NCBI GenBank assembly: GCA_900548385.1 | Contig: URKJ01000020.1 | Coordinates: forward strand, 1 to 64,000 | Direction: 5' to 3' | DNA from: an uncultured bacterium | GTDB lineage: Bacteria; Verrucomicrobiota; Lentisphaeria; Victivallales; UBA1829 | Length of the DNA: 64,000 nt | Shown here: in pieces, positions 1 through 9,453 of the stretch | Layout of the letters: every line of letters begins with the position of its first letter | How positions within the stretch are numbered: position 1 is the first letter of the stretch | Notes under the pieces: generated by a model | The model's input: the letters and a program-made list of their open reading frames with translations, nothing else | Database searches by the model: none | Told to the model about the DNA's origin: nothing | Made by a program: the position numbers and the translations under genes

Positions 1-34
1 GCTTCATTATGAATAATGCTTTTTATCATCGTTT

Positions 35-3000
35 CTATAATAGGCCAAAGTAAAGGAACCGGATCCGGATCCGGTTTTCGCCTTCGGACAGCGGGATTTT
101 CCATCCGTTCTCCTGTTTTTGCAGAGTGATGGACTTGCCGTTGCCGGTCGCCTTGACCGGGGATTTTTCCGCCGAGAGAACCAGCAGAGAATCCGGTCCC
201 GCAACGGCGGAAAGGGTCAGGGAACGTTCCGCCGGATCGTACCAGGCGGACCGGATGTTCAGTTCACGCCAGTTGCGGAAAGAGATCCGGTGTTCCATGT
301 TCCACAAAACCATGCCGAGCTGAACCGGCACCCGGATTCCCGGCCAGTCGGAAGTGCGCGGATGATTGGCGATGCACTTTCCGGTCTGTTCCGCAAGAGG
401 AAATTCCTCTGCCGCGAATACCGCCATAACGGGAATGTAATCGGAGCGGATTCCTTTCGGTTGACGGAGGAGCAGCGGTGCCGCACGGAGGCGCAGGTGG
501 TTTTTCACCTCGTCCAGACCATAGCGTTGATAGAGCTGGATCAACTGTCCCGGAAATCCCTGTGAATAATCGAACAGGTCATTGGCGGCGAAGAAGTTCC
601 CGTTTGAGTTCGGAAAGCGCATGATCTTTGCGCCGTCTTCGCCGAATCCGGTGATCTGATAATCGGTTTTGCCGGAGAATTCGGGCCGGATCGTCTCAAA
701 ATACTTGTGGAAACAGAGTCGTGCGATCGTGGGGACCGCTTTTTTTGCGGCGCGGTACAGAGCCTGTTCCATTTCCGCCGTGTCGTCGTTAAGTTCCGCA
801 AGGCGGGCATAGGCGAGCATTCCGGAATATTCGCCGTTGAGCATGTCGACCCATGCGCCGACTCCGGTTTCCCGGCAGCTGCCCGACTGGAACACATAGT
901 CGTCGATATAGTTCTGATACCGCATGGCATACCGGAAATAGTTCCAGTTGAGCCGCACCATATCCGCCTGACCGAATCCGTCGGCAAGCTGACGGCCGAT
1001 CCAGACTGCGACCGTGCAGGCTTCGTTGGAATCGCCGTAGATCACCGTCGAACCCATTTCGCCGGAATAAGCGGCGGAGTTCGGATAAAAGCTGTTGAAA
1101 AGAATCGGATAGTGCAGACGGGAGAACGGTTCTTCCCGGTGGCGGGCGAAGTTCTTGTACTGATACAGTTCGAGCGGTTCCATGAAACGCCGTCTTGTCC
1201 GTTCCTCAAGGAGTTTCCGGTTGGAGTCGTTGAGGAAGAAAGCGCCCTGAAGCGCGGAACAGATACCGAAGTTCCAGGCGAATGGGTCGATGTTCTGCAA
1301 CGGAGAACGGACTCCGGCAGGCTTGGCGGGGGTCCATGCGTTGACGGAGACGCGCCCGCCGCAGGACCAGCGGACTCCACCGGCGAAGTTGTAATCCTGC
1401 GCCGCGTTGATCTCCTTGTGACGGACTCCGACGGGCATCAGATCGTCATCCGGGGGAAGCGGAAGCGAGTAACGGATTGCCGCTTTGCCGAAAACGCCGA
1501 CCAACGGTCCGTGATAAGTCGGAATACCGAAATCCGTCAGCGGTTCCGCCGGAGAGACGATCCGCTTTTCCTGCGCCATGAATCCGCTCAGGGCGGGAAG
1601 AAACGCATAGTCGCGGACCGGAGTGTTCCAGTCGTCGCGAGTCCGCTCAAAACGGAAAACGTTGATGATGTCGATCTGCCGTTTTGCCCGGTTGATCGAA
1701 AAGATTTCCTCACAGGCGACCGGGAAGTTCAGTGCAAAGTTCAGCGACTGCCGGATCTGTTTTTGCGCGGTTGCGGGCAGTTGTTCCGTCCATTTGCGGC
1801 ACTGCATTTCCCGGACGCCCCACGGCCATCCGGCGGCAAGTTCTCCGATCGCTTTTCCGCACCGGATGCCGATCCCCTCCACAATGCCGTTGCGTTTCCG
1901 GACGCTCAGTTTTTCCGGCTGGGCGGAGAATACCAGCAGGAGCGGACGGCTGTTTTCCGGCCGGAACAACAGCAGCCAGGGCGCACTCCACGCCCCGTTG
2001 ACCGCTTTTTCATAGAAAACACCGCCGTTCAGCGGAACGACATGTATCCCGTCCGCACTTTGATAAGCGGCGAATTCTGCAATATTTTCCAGATTCAGGA
2101 ACAGCGTTTTCTGCGGAAAGCGGTAGCGGATAAACGGCGTCAGCAGGGACAGCGCCATTTCCCGGACTCCGTTTTTCCCTTTAAGCTGATAGCTCTTTCC
2201 GGTCCAGTCGATCCGGCTGACGGAGAGTTCTTCTTTCACTCCGCCGTCGCTGATGTGGAGAACCGGGCGCGAATTGATTTTGGCGTTACCGCGCAGGTTC
2301 CGTACACGGAGAGTGAAACGGTTTTCTTTTCCCCACCGGATGCGGTCCGCCGGGATCCGGTAACGGCGCGGGACCATCCAGTGATACGGGGTGTCTTCGC
2401 CGGTTTTTCCGGCGGGGTGTCCGTTGAACAGAAACTCGTCCGTGTCATCAATGCCGTCTTTCACTTCAAATACGAGGGTTTTGCCTTTCCAACCGTTTTC
2501 CATCAGCAGGGAGGTTTCATACTGGACAGTACCGACGCCGGACCATGATTCGCAAGGATCGGCGTTGACATGGCGGGTGTTCGGGAAAACAATGCTGCCC
2601 TCTATTGCTTTCCGGCTCCAGCCGGAGAACGGGATTGCCGCAGTGCCGTCCGTCGCAAAGCTGTAACGCTGTGCGTCATTGGAGACGCTCAAATCCTTGC
2701 CGACGGAATCGGCAAGCAGAGGTTCTCCGATCAGCCAGCCGAATCTGCCGACGTTATCGGCGGACGCTCCAAGGCGCCAGTTGCCGGCTTCCCCGGAGGA
2801 GAGTCCGGCTGTTTTGGCCGCGGCTGTCACACGTTTGCGCTCCGTTTCCGCGGCTTGCTTCCGTACAGCCTGTTCCCGGACGGCGAGCGCTGCGGTGTGC
2901 GGTTTGGAATCGCGGGCGATCGCATGAAGCAGAAAACGGTCATAGAAAACCGAATCGGAAGCATCCAGTTTTCCGCCGATTCCCGTATTGAAATGCAGGA

Positions 3001-4087
3001 TATTCCCCTGTTCCGTCAGAAACGGGTTTCCGTCGTCGAATGTCAGCAGAACAGCGGCGCCGTTTTTCTGTTCCGCCCGGTGATAGACAGCCGGGGCGGC
3101 TGTGGTCAGCTTCAGATTTTGCAGAAGCGGATGATCCTTTTTCCGGATCGTGAGTTTGCGGCGTTCCGGGAGCCCCTGATACGCAACGGCCGAGAGTTTC
3201 ACCGGAAGGAGCGCGGCGATTTCCGGATCGGCGGGGACACCGTATACGATCAGCGGAATTCCCGCTTTCGCTTTCCGCGCGATTGTTTCCGCCTGTCCGC
3301 CTTTACCGGCGCGCGAATAGACGATGACGTCCGCCGATTCCGGGGACTCCGCATCATGGATCAGCCCGTCCGCATGTTCCAGCAGAAGATGACGGAAGCT
3401 CCATGCCGGGACGGGATCCTGAAAAGCCCCATGTGAAACGCGGCTCTGCACCTTTGTGGAGCGATCGTCGTTATCGAATTCAAACCAGACCCGGATCGGT
3501 TTTTCCATCCGGCTGAGCGGCTGTTTTTCCGGGACGGGATATGGCACGATGGTGAAATCCGTTCCGGCTCCGGAGATTTCATCGGCATGAACGATCCGCA
3601 CGTCCTGCACGTCGATTTCCGCTGTGCTGTTCCGGGGATTGCGGTCCGAATTCAGCACGAATTTGAGCTGGCGGAACAGGTAGGAACCGTCACCGAGCTT
3701 GAAATCGGTGTCCAGTCCGAAAATGTACGTTTTGAATTCATCATTCCGGACCTGGACCGAGGGGCTTTTGGTGCTTTTCCATTCCTTTCCCTGTCCGTAC
3801 AGGAGAGTGACGCTTACAAATGCGTTGCCGTTGGATTTTTTCCCGCGCAGACGGAATACCAGCTTCTGCTGGGCCGCCGCATTCAGCTTGAAGTTGGCAA
3901 GTGCGATTGCGTGATTGCGTTTTTCCGTATTTTTCAAGGTCATTTTGAATCCGTTTCCGGGAGTTGCCGTAACGGTTCCTTCGCCGTAATTGCCGTTTTT
4001 CAGAAGGGTGAAGTGAAGCTGCGGCATTTCCGCTTGAATTCCAAATGTTGTTGCCAGAGCTGTGGCAAGCAGAGTCGTTTTTTTCAT
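35..4087 (-). CDS. Large secreted multidomain protein, putative glycan-active
   Basis: A protein of about 1350 residues. I start it at ATG 4087, with a GGGGAA-type ribosome site just upstream, because this gives a clean signal peptide (MKKTTLLATALATTFGIQA); an upstream in-frame start would add 16 residues before it. Roughly residues 20-170 look like a beta-sandwich carbohydrate-binding region. Residues about 190-400 resemble a flavodoxin/ThuA-like alpha/beta fold. Residues about 480-620 look like the sugar-binding jelly roll of family 2 glycosidases. The C-terminal third is helical and aromatic-rich, like an (alpha/alpha)6 barrel. I cannot assign a GH family or catalytic residues. It begins 25 bp after a pseudopilin and is the last gene of the GntR operon, so a role in degrading the same glycan is inferred. 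Confidence 0.75.
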   Translation of the reverse strand: MKKTTLLATALATTFGIQAEMPQLHFTLLKNGNYGEGTVTATPGNGFKMTLKNTEKRNHAIALANFKLNAAAQQKLVFRLRGKKSNGNAFVSVTLLYGQGKEWKSTKSPSVQVRNDEFKTYIFGLDTDFKLGDGSYLFRQLKFVLNSDRNPRNSTAEIDVQDVRIVHADEISGAGTDFTIVPYPVPEKQPLSRMEKPIRVWFEFDNDDRSTKVQSRVSHGAFQDPVPAWSFRHLLLEHADGLIHDAESPESADVIVYSRAGKGGQAETIARKAKAGIPLIVYGVPADPEIAALLPVKLSAVAYQGLPERRKLTIRKKDHPLLQNLKLTTAAPAVYHRAEQKNGAAVLLTFDDGNPFLTEQGNILHFNTGIGGKLDASDSVFYDRFLLHAIARDSKPHTAALAVREQAVRKQAAETERKRVTAAAKTAGLSSGEAGNWRLGASADNVGRFGWLIGEPLLADSVGKDLSVSNDAQRYSFATDGTAAIPFSGWSRKAIEGSIVFPNTRHVNADPCESWSGVGTVQYETSLLMENGWKGKTLVFEVKDGIDDTDEFLFNGHPAGKTGEDTPYHWMVPRRYRIPADRIRWGKENRFTLRVRNLRGNAKINSRPVLHISDGGVKEELSVSRIDWTGKSYQLKGKNGVREMALSLLTPFIRYRFPQKTLFLNLENIAEFAAYQSADGIHVVPLNGGVFYEKAVNGAWSAPWLLLFRPENSRPLLLVFSAQPEKLSVRKRNGIVEGIGIRCGKAIGELAAGWPWGVREMQCRKWTEQLPATAQKQIRQSLNFALNFPVACEEIFSINRAKRQIDIINVFRFERTRDDWNTPVRDYAFLPALSGFMAQEKRIVSPAEPLTDFGIPTYHGPLVGVFGKAAIRYSLPLPPDDDLMPVGVRHKEINAAQDYNFAGGVRWSCGGRVSVNAWTPAKPAGVRSPLQNIDPFAWNFGICSALQGAFFLNDSNRKLLEERTRRRFMEPLELYQYKNFARHREEPFSRLHYPILFNSFYPNSAAYSGEMGSTVIYGDSNEACTVAVWIGRQLADGFGQADMVRLNWNYFRYAMRYQNYIDDYVFQSGSCRETGVGAWVDMLNGEYSGMLAYARLAELNDDTAEMEQALYRAAKKAVPTIARLCFHKYFETIRPEFSGKTDYQITGFGEDGAKIMRFPNSNGNFFAANDLFDYSQGFPGQLIQLYQRYGLDEVKNHLRLRAAPLLLRQPKGIRSDYIPVMAVFAAEEFPLAEQTGKCIANHPRTSDWPGIRVPVQLGMVLWNMEHRISFRNWRELNIRSAWYDPAERSLTLSAVAGPDSLLVLSAEKSPVKATGNGKSITLQKQENGWKIPLSEGENRIRIRFLYFGLL

Positions 4088-4112
4088 GTTTTTCCCCGAT
4101 TGGTTTATTGGG

Positions 4113-4826
4113 TTAAAGTTTCCAGCGTTCGGCACTGGTATCAGCTAGTACAGTTGTGTTATTGTTGTAGTAAATTTTCCAGATGTAGAGATTCGGCGCC
4201 GCTGCGGTTGTTTTCGGCACATACTGGATATGTCCGTCCACGAATGAAACATTTCTTCCCGCTCCGTTCATGTGGCGGTTGGCATTGATATTTCTTGTAC
4301 TGTTCAAGTCTGTTGTAGGAACATAACCGTCATAATTGGGTGTGACAGTGGTATCGTACAGCATTGCTGTGATGGAAGGCTGTTTGCATAGGGCTCTGCG
4401 TACCCAGATATTCCAAATGACCGCATATCTGTTCATTCCGTAATGAGTCATTGTTCCGTTTGCCGTCTGAGCTCCCTTTGCGCTTGGGCACGCCCATATT
4501 CCACGGGGTGCGTTTGGATTCACTGTTGCATGATATTCCGCCGGCTTCTGAACGAGTCCGGAATCTGCCAACAGAGAGTACCAGTATTTATTGCCTGCGC
4601 CGTTTGCCCAGCTTGTCGGAATATAATCGTTCCAACTGTCCGCATATTGCAGATTGTACAATGTCAGCGATTTCAAATTGGATTGACATGCACTCAAATG
4701 CGCTTTTTCCCGTGCGGCATTCAGTGCCGGAAGCAGCATTCCTGCTAGAATTGCTATGATAGAAATTACTACAAGGAGTTCTATAAGGGTGAACTCATTT
4801 TGATTCCGTTTGTTTTTTCTGTACAT
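4113..4826 (-). CDS. Pseudopilin-like protein with prepilin N-terminal motif
   Basis: A 237-residue protein with a short basic leader, then FTLIELLVVISIIAILAGML, the hydrophobic helix of type IV/type II secretion pseudopilins with Glu at +5. A globular domain follows, ending in NVSFVDGH. This is the H-Xn-DG signature of the Lentisphaerota/Planctomycetota prepilin-processing-associated family, but here the His-to-DG spacing is 11, not 9. The residue before the cleavage-site Phe is Glu, not Gly. A strong ribosome site (AAAGGAGAT) precedes the start. It lies between a GH106-like gene (60 bp upstream) and the large secreted protein (25 bp downstream), so it is co-transcribed. Its exact function is unknown; anchoring or secretion of the neighbouring enzyme is inference. 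Confidence 0.9.
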   Translation of the reverse strand: MYRKNKRNQNEFTLIELLVVISIIAILAGMLLPALNAAREKAHLSACQSNLKSLTLYNLQYADSWNDYIPTSWANGAGNKYWYSLLADSGLVQKPAEYHATVNPNAPRGIWACPSAKGAQTANGTMTHYGMNRYAVIWNIWVRRALCKQPSITAMLYDTTVTPNYDGYVPTTDLNSTRNINANRHMNGAGRNVSFVDGHIQYVPKTTAAAPNLYIWKIYYNNNTTVLADTSAERWKL

Positions 4827-4886
4827 GGTTTATCTCCTTTTTTTTTGTTGTTTGATTGCTTCTGTGAGTGTCCGGTTCCGTTTGTT

Positions 4887-7169
4887 TTATTCCAGAATCA
4901 GTTCGGTAACGGTATGAGGAACGCCGCCGTGCGGACGATACTGGACAAGCCATCCGTTTGACCCGTTCGGATCGGGATCGAAACATGCCGTCCCGAACAT
5001 CGGACCGCATGAGGTTCTGCGGACGATTTTTACAGAGACGGTTTGTCCGGCGAACCGCTCAGGAATTCGCCAGGCAAAGGGGGCCCATGCGCGTTCGCCG
5101 AGGCTTTCCCCGTTGAAAAACAGTTCCGTATCAAGACCGTCGGTTTCCATGCGCAGAAGCTGTATATCGACTGGAAGTTCCACCGTTCCGGTTTGAATCA
5201 GTTCGCCGATGTACTCTTCGAGTCCGGCCCCGTCTTCTGCGTATTTCGAGAGTTCGCTTCCGGAAGCCGCGAAGGGGCCCGTGAGAAATGCCGCGGGCAG
5301 ATAGGGATAATCCGGAACGTTTGAGGTCAGTTCGAAAACATGTTCTCCGGCGGAGAGATCGAACGCTTCTGTTTCCCGGCAGAGTTCCCGGCATCCCTGC
5401 GGAAGAGAGGTGCACTCTTTTTCCGCTGTTACGGGAGTTCCATCCATGCGGAGTTCCGCCCGTCCACCGTAGGAACGGAGGGCAAGTGTCAGCCCGGAGA
5501 GGGATTCTTTCAGGGTGAGGCGGCAGAGACCGTTTTCAAAAGACAGACGTTTCAGGTTCGGCCGATCCATTTTCACTTTCCATCCGGGGAATGAACGGGT
5601 GCCGTCGGCTTCCAGCGGGAACGGGATCTTTTGCCCATTGCGGTGGAGGATGAGTGATCTTTTTTCCGCTGATTCGGCGAGATTTACAAGTTCCGTGGAA
5701 CCGTCCGCATAATTCCGCAGGAATATGTCTTTTACAGGGGTGCCGTTCTGTTCTGTGACAAAGACCCGGAGGGGTGCTGTTTTTTCCAGATCGTGTATGA
5801 ACTGTTCCACCCGGTCCCAGGATTTCCGGGAGTTTTCTTCGACGAGCTTGCTGCGTTCCAGACGGAGGACGAACGGAGCTGTTCCCGCTTCCTCTTCTCC
5901 GATGAGTGTCCACTGTCTCTGCGCGGCGGTCAGGCGGATCAGCAGTTCATTGAGAGGGCGTTCCGTGGACGGATACCGGATCTGAATTTCCGGAAAGAAT
6001 GTTTTTTTTGCGGTTTGTGCGGCGGAGAAAGCATCTTCTCCGAGGAGTTTCAGCGCATGGAACCATGGCTGGGTTCGTGAATAGGGATTGAAATACAGGC
6101 TTTTTTCCACGTTGCCGCGCATGTCGAGCTGTGCGACTGCGAGAACGTAGTGGTCGACTCCGAACATGGAGACGGTACGGATCATTTTTTTCATGCGTCC
6201 GATCGGCATATCACAGGGACCAAGCGCGAAGAGTTCTGCGAGCCCTCCGTTTCCGTTTCTGCGGATTCCGTGTTCCACCGTTCCCAGTGTGAGCCACTCG
6301 GTATCTTCCATATGGCGGCGGGTAAAGATTTCATCCATTCCGGGAAGAGAGAAGGTGTCTATGATTTCCAGAGGGCGCCCGCTGGCGCTCAAGGCTCCGG
6401 CGGGAGAACTTTCATCCATGAGGTGTCCTGTCAGGAACAATCCGTGCGCGGAGCACCAGTCGCGGATCGGCTGCATGAACGCTTTCCGGAATTGCCTGCC
6501 CAGAAGTTTCCGGACAGCAGGCTGCCAGAATGGATCGCAATGGTTCTTCAGACAGAAAACCAGATCCTGTTCAAGGTTGTTTCCCGTCAGTTCCGCGTAT
6601 TCTTCTTTCAAGCCCGGATAGCAGGCAATCCGGAGACGTTCTTCGCTTGGGGTTTCACCGTGCCAGACATAGAGAAAAGAGGGTTCATCGCTGAAGATCC
6701 CTTTGATCAGAGTGCCGAAAAGTTCTCCGAACTGTTCCGCATATTTTTCATGCGTGGACCGGAGAAAGGAGCGCATCGCTTCCGGATTGAGCACATTCGG
6801 ACGATTTGGATTTTTCCCTTCGCGGATCGTGTATGTCCCGTTTTGTTCCAGAACTTGAAGATAGTGCAGGGCATAATCAGGATTTTCCTTCATGATTTTT
6901 CCGTCGCACTGTCCGCTGGGCCAGTTGAATTCATCGTAGAGCCAGAAAGAGGTGAAGCCGAGTCGTTTGCCTTCCTCAAAAAAAATGCGGCAGGTGTCGA
7001 ACCATTCTTCACTGAGATATTCCAGCTCGCAGCCGGAACGGGGATAGAGCAAATATTGTGTGATGCCGACTTCTTTCAAGGCGGTCAGGGTTTCCAGGAT
7101 TATTTTCCGGTCGGGTTTTCCCGTTATAGCGCCCATCGGAAGCAGTGGATTCTCATTGCTTTTCTGCAT
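4887..7169 (-). CDS. GH106-like glycoside hydrolase (putative alpha-L-rhamnosidase family)
   Basis: A 760-residue protein without a signal peptide, so predicted cytoplasmic. The N-terminal half looks like a TIM barrel. FWLYDEFNWPSG at about residues 76-86 resembles the conserved (Y)DE-x-GWPSG segment of GH106 proteins. Further barrel motifs include GIFSDEPS and LTGHLMDE. The C-terminal part has beta-sandwich character (AGEHVFELTSNVPDYPYLPAAFLTGPF; VDIQLLRMETDGLDTELFFNGESLGERAW). The family assignment is by motif resemblance only; rhamnosidase activity is not shown. The gene starts 43 bp after the GntR gene and precedes the pseudopilin. It may process an imported oligosaccharide that also serves as the regulator's ligand (inference). 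Confidence 0.65.
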   Translation of the reverse strand: MQKSNENPLLPMGAITGKPDRKIILETLTALKEVGITQYLLYPRSGCELEYLSEEWFDTCRIFFEEGKRLGFTSFWLYDEFNWPSGQCDGKIMKENPDYALHYLQVLEQNGTYTIREGKNPNRPNVLNPEAMRSFLRSTHEKYAEQFGELFGTLIKGIFSDEPSFLYVWHGETPSEERLRIACYPGLKEEYAELTGNNLEQDLVFCLKNHCDPFWQPAVRKLLGRQFRKAFMQPIRDWCSAHGLFLTGHLMDESSPAGALSASGRPLEIIDTFSLPGMDEIFTRRHMEDTEWLTLGTVEHGIRRNGNGGLAELFALGPCDMPIGRMKKMIRTVSMFGVDHYVLAVAQLDMRGNVEKSLYFNPYSRTQPWFHALKLLGEDAFSAAQTAKKTFFPEIQIRYPSTERPLNELLIRLTAAQRQWTLIGEEEAGTAPFVLRLERSKLVEENSRKSWDRVEQFIHDLEKTAPLRVFVTEQNGTPVKDIFLRNYADGSTELVNLAESAEKRSLILHRNGQKIPFPLEADGTRSFPGWKVKMDRPNLKRLSFENGLCRLTLKESLSGLTLALRSYGGRAELRMDGTPVTAEKECTSLPQGCRELCRETEAFDLSAGEHVFELTSNVPDYPYLPAAFLTGPFAASGSELSKYAEDGAGLEEYIGELIQTGTVELPVDIQLLRMETDGLDTELFFNGESLGERAWAPFAWRIPERFAGQTVSVKIVRRTSCGPMFGTACFDPDPNGSNGWLVQYRPHGGVPHTVTELILE

Positions 7170-7212
7170 GGTTTTTCTCCGTATGAAATATGCTTTTATT
7201 CCAAAGCCAATT

Positions 7213-8244
7213 TCAGAAAGATTGATTTTTCTGATTTACCCTTATTTGTTGTTTGATTGCTTCCATTGGAATTGAAATCTGTTTGACCCTGCGATCTCCG
7301 TTCAACAGCTCGATCATCCGCTGTACCGTTGCTTCCGCGCGTTTCCGGAATGGAAAGCGGAATTCTTCCTGCCGTTCCGGAGTGTTGCGGAGATACAGCC
7401 GGGCGAGCAGTTCCGGCGGCGGGATGCCCGTCAGGCGGATTGCATCGCTCAGCAGCGGCACATGCGGCGGATGAGAAAATACGACATCCCATTTCCTGCG
7501 GAGCAGTCCCTGCGTCAGCTTGTCACGGTCTGCCAGACCTTCGTTGTCGACAAATTCCAGATGCACATCAAGACCGGCCTTGGAGAACGGTTCCAGAATA
7601 TATGGAAGATCGTTTTCCCGGTGCCATTTTCCCAGACAGTACAGAATATTGGTCTTTTTTTCCCGTGCGAGCCGCTGACCGATTTTCCGGCAGGCGGACG
7701 GCGTATCGAAATATACGGTATTGACGGCGGAAGAGTCAAGTGCATCGCAGATTACCGGCATGCCGTCGTCCGTCAGACGTTTCAGAAGCGATTCATCATA
7801 GTACAGGCGGTCAATCCAGATCAACCCGTCCGCCTGGGCGCCGCGAATCTCGTTGAACAGTTCTTCCTCCCCGGTCGAGGAAAGGGTGAGCTGGCGGAAG
7901 TAAAAACCGGCATCGGTAACGGCTTTCCCGATCGTGCTGATGCTTTCCCACGCCTGTGAATTGTGATAGAAATTACGTCCGTCCCCATGGATCAGCAGGA
8001 TCAGCGGAGGCATTTTTCCGGGGATGGGCGTCATGATCTTCCGGGGATTGGTAAAGTAACCTTTTCCCTTTACAGGGATCAGATACCCCTGATCGACCAG
8101 CTCTTTCAGCGCGATGGAGACCGTGCTTCTCGCTATGTTGAAATACTTCGCGAGGTCGCGTGAAGACATGATCTGTACCGAGCGTTCGCCGGCGTGATAT
8201 ATCACACCGACCACATAATGCCTGATTTTCAGTGTTTCTCTCAT
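7213..8244 (-). CDS. GntR-family transcriptional regulator with LacI-type sensor domain
   Basis: A 343-residue protein. Residues 1-70 form a GntR winged helix (MSSRDLAKYFNIARSTVSIALKELVDQGYLIPVKGKGYF). Residues about 78-330 have the alternating beta/alpha pattern of a periplasmic-binding-protein/LacI sensor (LILLIHGDGRNFY; ADGLIWIDRLYYDE; MPVICDALDSS), which implies a sugar-like effector. It is the first gene of the operon running down to position 35 and is preceded by a perfect sigma70-type promoter with a tandem direct repeat just after the start site. Autoregulation and control of the downstream hydrolases are therefore likely (inference). The effector is unknown. Confidence 0.88.
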   Translation of the reverse strand: MRETLKIRHYVVGVIYHAGERSVQIMSSRDLAKYFNIARSTVSIALKELVDQGYLIPVKGKGYFTNPRKIMTPIPGKMPPLILLIHGDGRNFYHNSQAWESISTIGKAVTDAGFYFRQLTLSSTGEEELFNEIRGAQADGLIWIDRLYYDESLLKRLTDDGMPVICDALDSSAVNTVYFDTPSACRKIGQRLAREKKTNILYCLGKWHRENDLPYILEPFSKAGLDVHLEFVDNEGLADRDKLTQGLLRRKWDVVFSHPPHVPLLSDAIRLTGIPPPELLARLYLRNTPERQEEFRFPFRKRAEATVQRMIELLNGDRRVKQISIPMEAIKQQIRVNQKNQSF

Positions 8245-8266
8245 GTCTGTTCCTGTTGTTTAAGAA

Positions 8267-8284
8267 ATCGGACCACATCGGACC
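8267..8284. repeat. Direct repeat ATCGGACC x2, candidate operator
   Basis: ATCGGACC occurs at 8267-8274 and again at 8277-8284, a spacing of exactly 10 bp (one helical turn). The pair lies immediately downstream of the predicted start site of the consensus promoter for the GntR gene, a good position for a repressor. GntR proteins more often bind inverted repeats, so this is only a candidate. Confidence 0.45.
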
Positions 8285-8293
8285 TCTTTATAA

Positions 8294-8322
8294 ATTATAC
8301 AATATTCTTTGAAATTTGTCAA
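8294..8322 (-). promoter_or_regulatory. Perfect consensus sigma70 promoter for the first GntR operon
   Basis: On the minus strand TTGACA (8322-8317), a 17-bp spacer, then TATAAT (8299-8294): both hexamers and the spacing match consensus exactly. Predicted start near 8287 gives a leader of about 43 nt to the GntR ATG at 8244. Such a strong promoter in front of a repressor gene fits an operon held off by its own product. Confidence 0.85.
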
Positions 8323-8418
8323 TCCCATAAATGAAAATAATCCGTGATTTTTTTCTCTTCCGCAGACAGTGACGGCGGAGCCGGGAAAGAAAACATTACG
8401 TTTTTTTGGTTTCAAAGT

Positions 8419-8447
8419 TTGTAAAATAATAAAATCTGTGGTAGTAT
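8419..8447 (+). promoter_or_regulatory. Candidate promoter for the F5/8C protein genes
   Basis: TTGTAA at 8419-8424, a 17-bp spacer and TAGTAT at 8442-8447, divergent from the GntR promoter. It would drive the small secreted proteins starting at 8504, with a leader of about 50 nt. Confidence 0.5.
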
Positions 8448-8503
8448 AAGGGAAAGAGACAGTTTTTTGTATTTACTCAAACAGAAATGAGAGGAAATTT
8501 CAG

Positions 8504-8956
8504 ATGAAACTGCTGTTGACGACGATCCTTGCGGCTGCCGGAATCATGGCATGTGCGCAGGAGGTGAATCTCGCCCGCGGGAAACAGGTTTACGCAAGTT
8601 CTGTGGAAAATCAGCGTCTCAAGCCGGAATTTGCGGTGGACGGCAGCAAGACGACCCGCTGGGCGTCCCGGCTTCGGAACGATCCGCAGTGGTTCTGTGT
8701 CGATCTCGGCGAAGTGAAAAAAGTCGGCCGCGTGGTAATTCTATGGGAACGCGCTTCCGCGCGGGATTATAAGATTCAGCTTTCCACGGATGGCAGGAAG
8801 TGGGTGGATGCCGTTTGGAAAAAAGACGGCAACGGCGGAGTGGAGACCCTCACGTTTCCGCAGCAGGATGCCCGGTTTGTCCGTTTTGCCGGACAGTTCC
8901 GCACGCAGGCGTCAAGCGGATATTCATTCTGGGAATTTCAGGTTTTTGAAAAATGA
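8504..8956 (+). CDS. Small secreted F5/8 type C (CBM32-like) domain protein 1
   Basis: A 150-residue protein made of a signal peptide (cleavage likely near MACAQ) and a single F5/8C discoidin domain. Family features visible: NLARGKQVYASS at the domain start, AVDGSKTTRWAS, PQWFCVDLGEVKKVGRVVILWE, YKIQLSTDGRKW, and a final FWEFQVFEK strand. Such domains usually bind carbohydrate and are attached to enzymes; here there is no partner domain. It overlaps the next gene by 4 bp (ATGA), and two paralogues follow. It may act as a free periplasmic or surface glycan-binding protein (inference). Confidence 0.88.
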   Translation: MKLLLTTILAAAGIMACAQEVNLARGKQVYASSVENQRLKPEFAVDGSKTTRWASRLRNDPQWFCVDLGEVKKVGRVVILWERASARDYKIQLSTDGRKWVDAVWKKDGNGGVETLTFPQQDARFVRFAGQFRTQASSGYSFWEFQVFEK

Positions 8957-9405
8957 TCAGATTCGTGTACGTTTCTCTCCTGTGCGGCGTGCTGTTCTGC
9001 TTTCAGTGCGGAGCGGAGGAGAACCTTGCGCTGAACCGGAGAACGGAGGCCAGTTCGATCCAATATCTTGGCGTGGATGCACACTGGGCATGTGACGGCA
9101 AGTCGCGGACCCGCTGGGCGTCCCGGTTCTCCGATCCACAATGGCTGATGGTGGATCTCGGCACGGAACGGAAAGTCGGCAGGGTGCAGATCGTATGGGA
9201 ACATGCGGCGGCGAGAGAGTACCGGATTCAGCTTTCTTCCGACGGAAAGAACTGGACGGATGCGATCGTCAAGACCAATGGTTCCGGCGGGGTCGAGGTG
9301 CTGAAATTCCCTTCCCGTAATGCCCGTTATGTCCGGATGTACGGGGAATCCCGTCTGACGAAAGGCGGATATTCGATTTTTGAATTTGAGGTGTATTCCG
9401 AGTAA
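8953..9405 (+). CDS. Small secreted F5/8 type C (CBM32-like) domain protein 2
   Basis: A second 150-residue stand-alone discoidin-domain protein. Signal peptide about residues 1-20 (SLLCGVLFCFQCGA), then ENLALNRRTEASS, DGKSRTRWAS, WLMVDLGTERKVGRVQIVWE, YRIQLSSDGKNWTDA and IFEFEVYSE. It aligns along its whole length with its neighbours, so these are tandem duplicates. Its start codon overlaps the stop of the upstream gene, indicating translational coupling. Ligand unknown. Confidence 0.88.
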   Translation: MIRFVYVSLLCGVLFCFQCGAEENLALNRRTEASSIQYLGVDAHWACDGKSRTRWASRFSDPQWLMVDLGTERKVGRVQIVWEHAAAREYRIQLSSDGKNWTDAIVKTNGSGGVEVLKFPSRNARYVRMYGESRLTKGGYSIFEFEVYSE

Positions 9406-9453
9406 CAGACGTTACGACCGGATAACTAAAAACCAAAATAAGGAGTAGTTAAA

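Noticed and set aside
59..76. Tandem GGATCC/CCGG micro-repeat near the window start
   Set aside because: Only two to three copies within the coding end of the first gene; ordinary low-complexity codon usage.
707..2548. A 613-codon open frame opposite the large secreted protein
   Set aside because: Antisense shadow; arginine- and proline-rich with no domain and no ribosome site.
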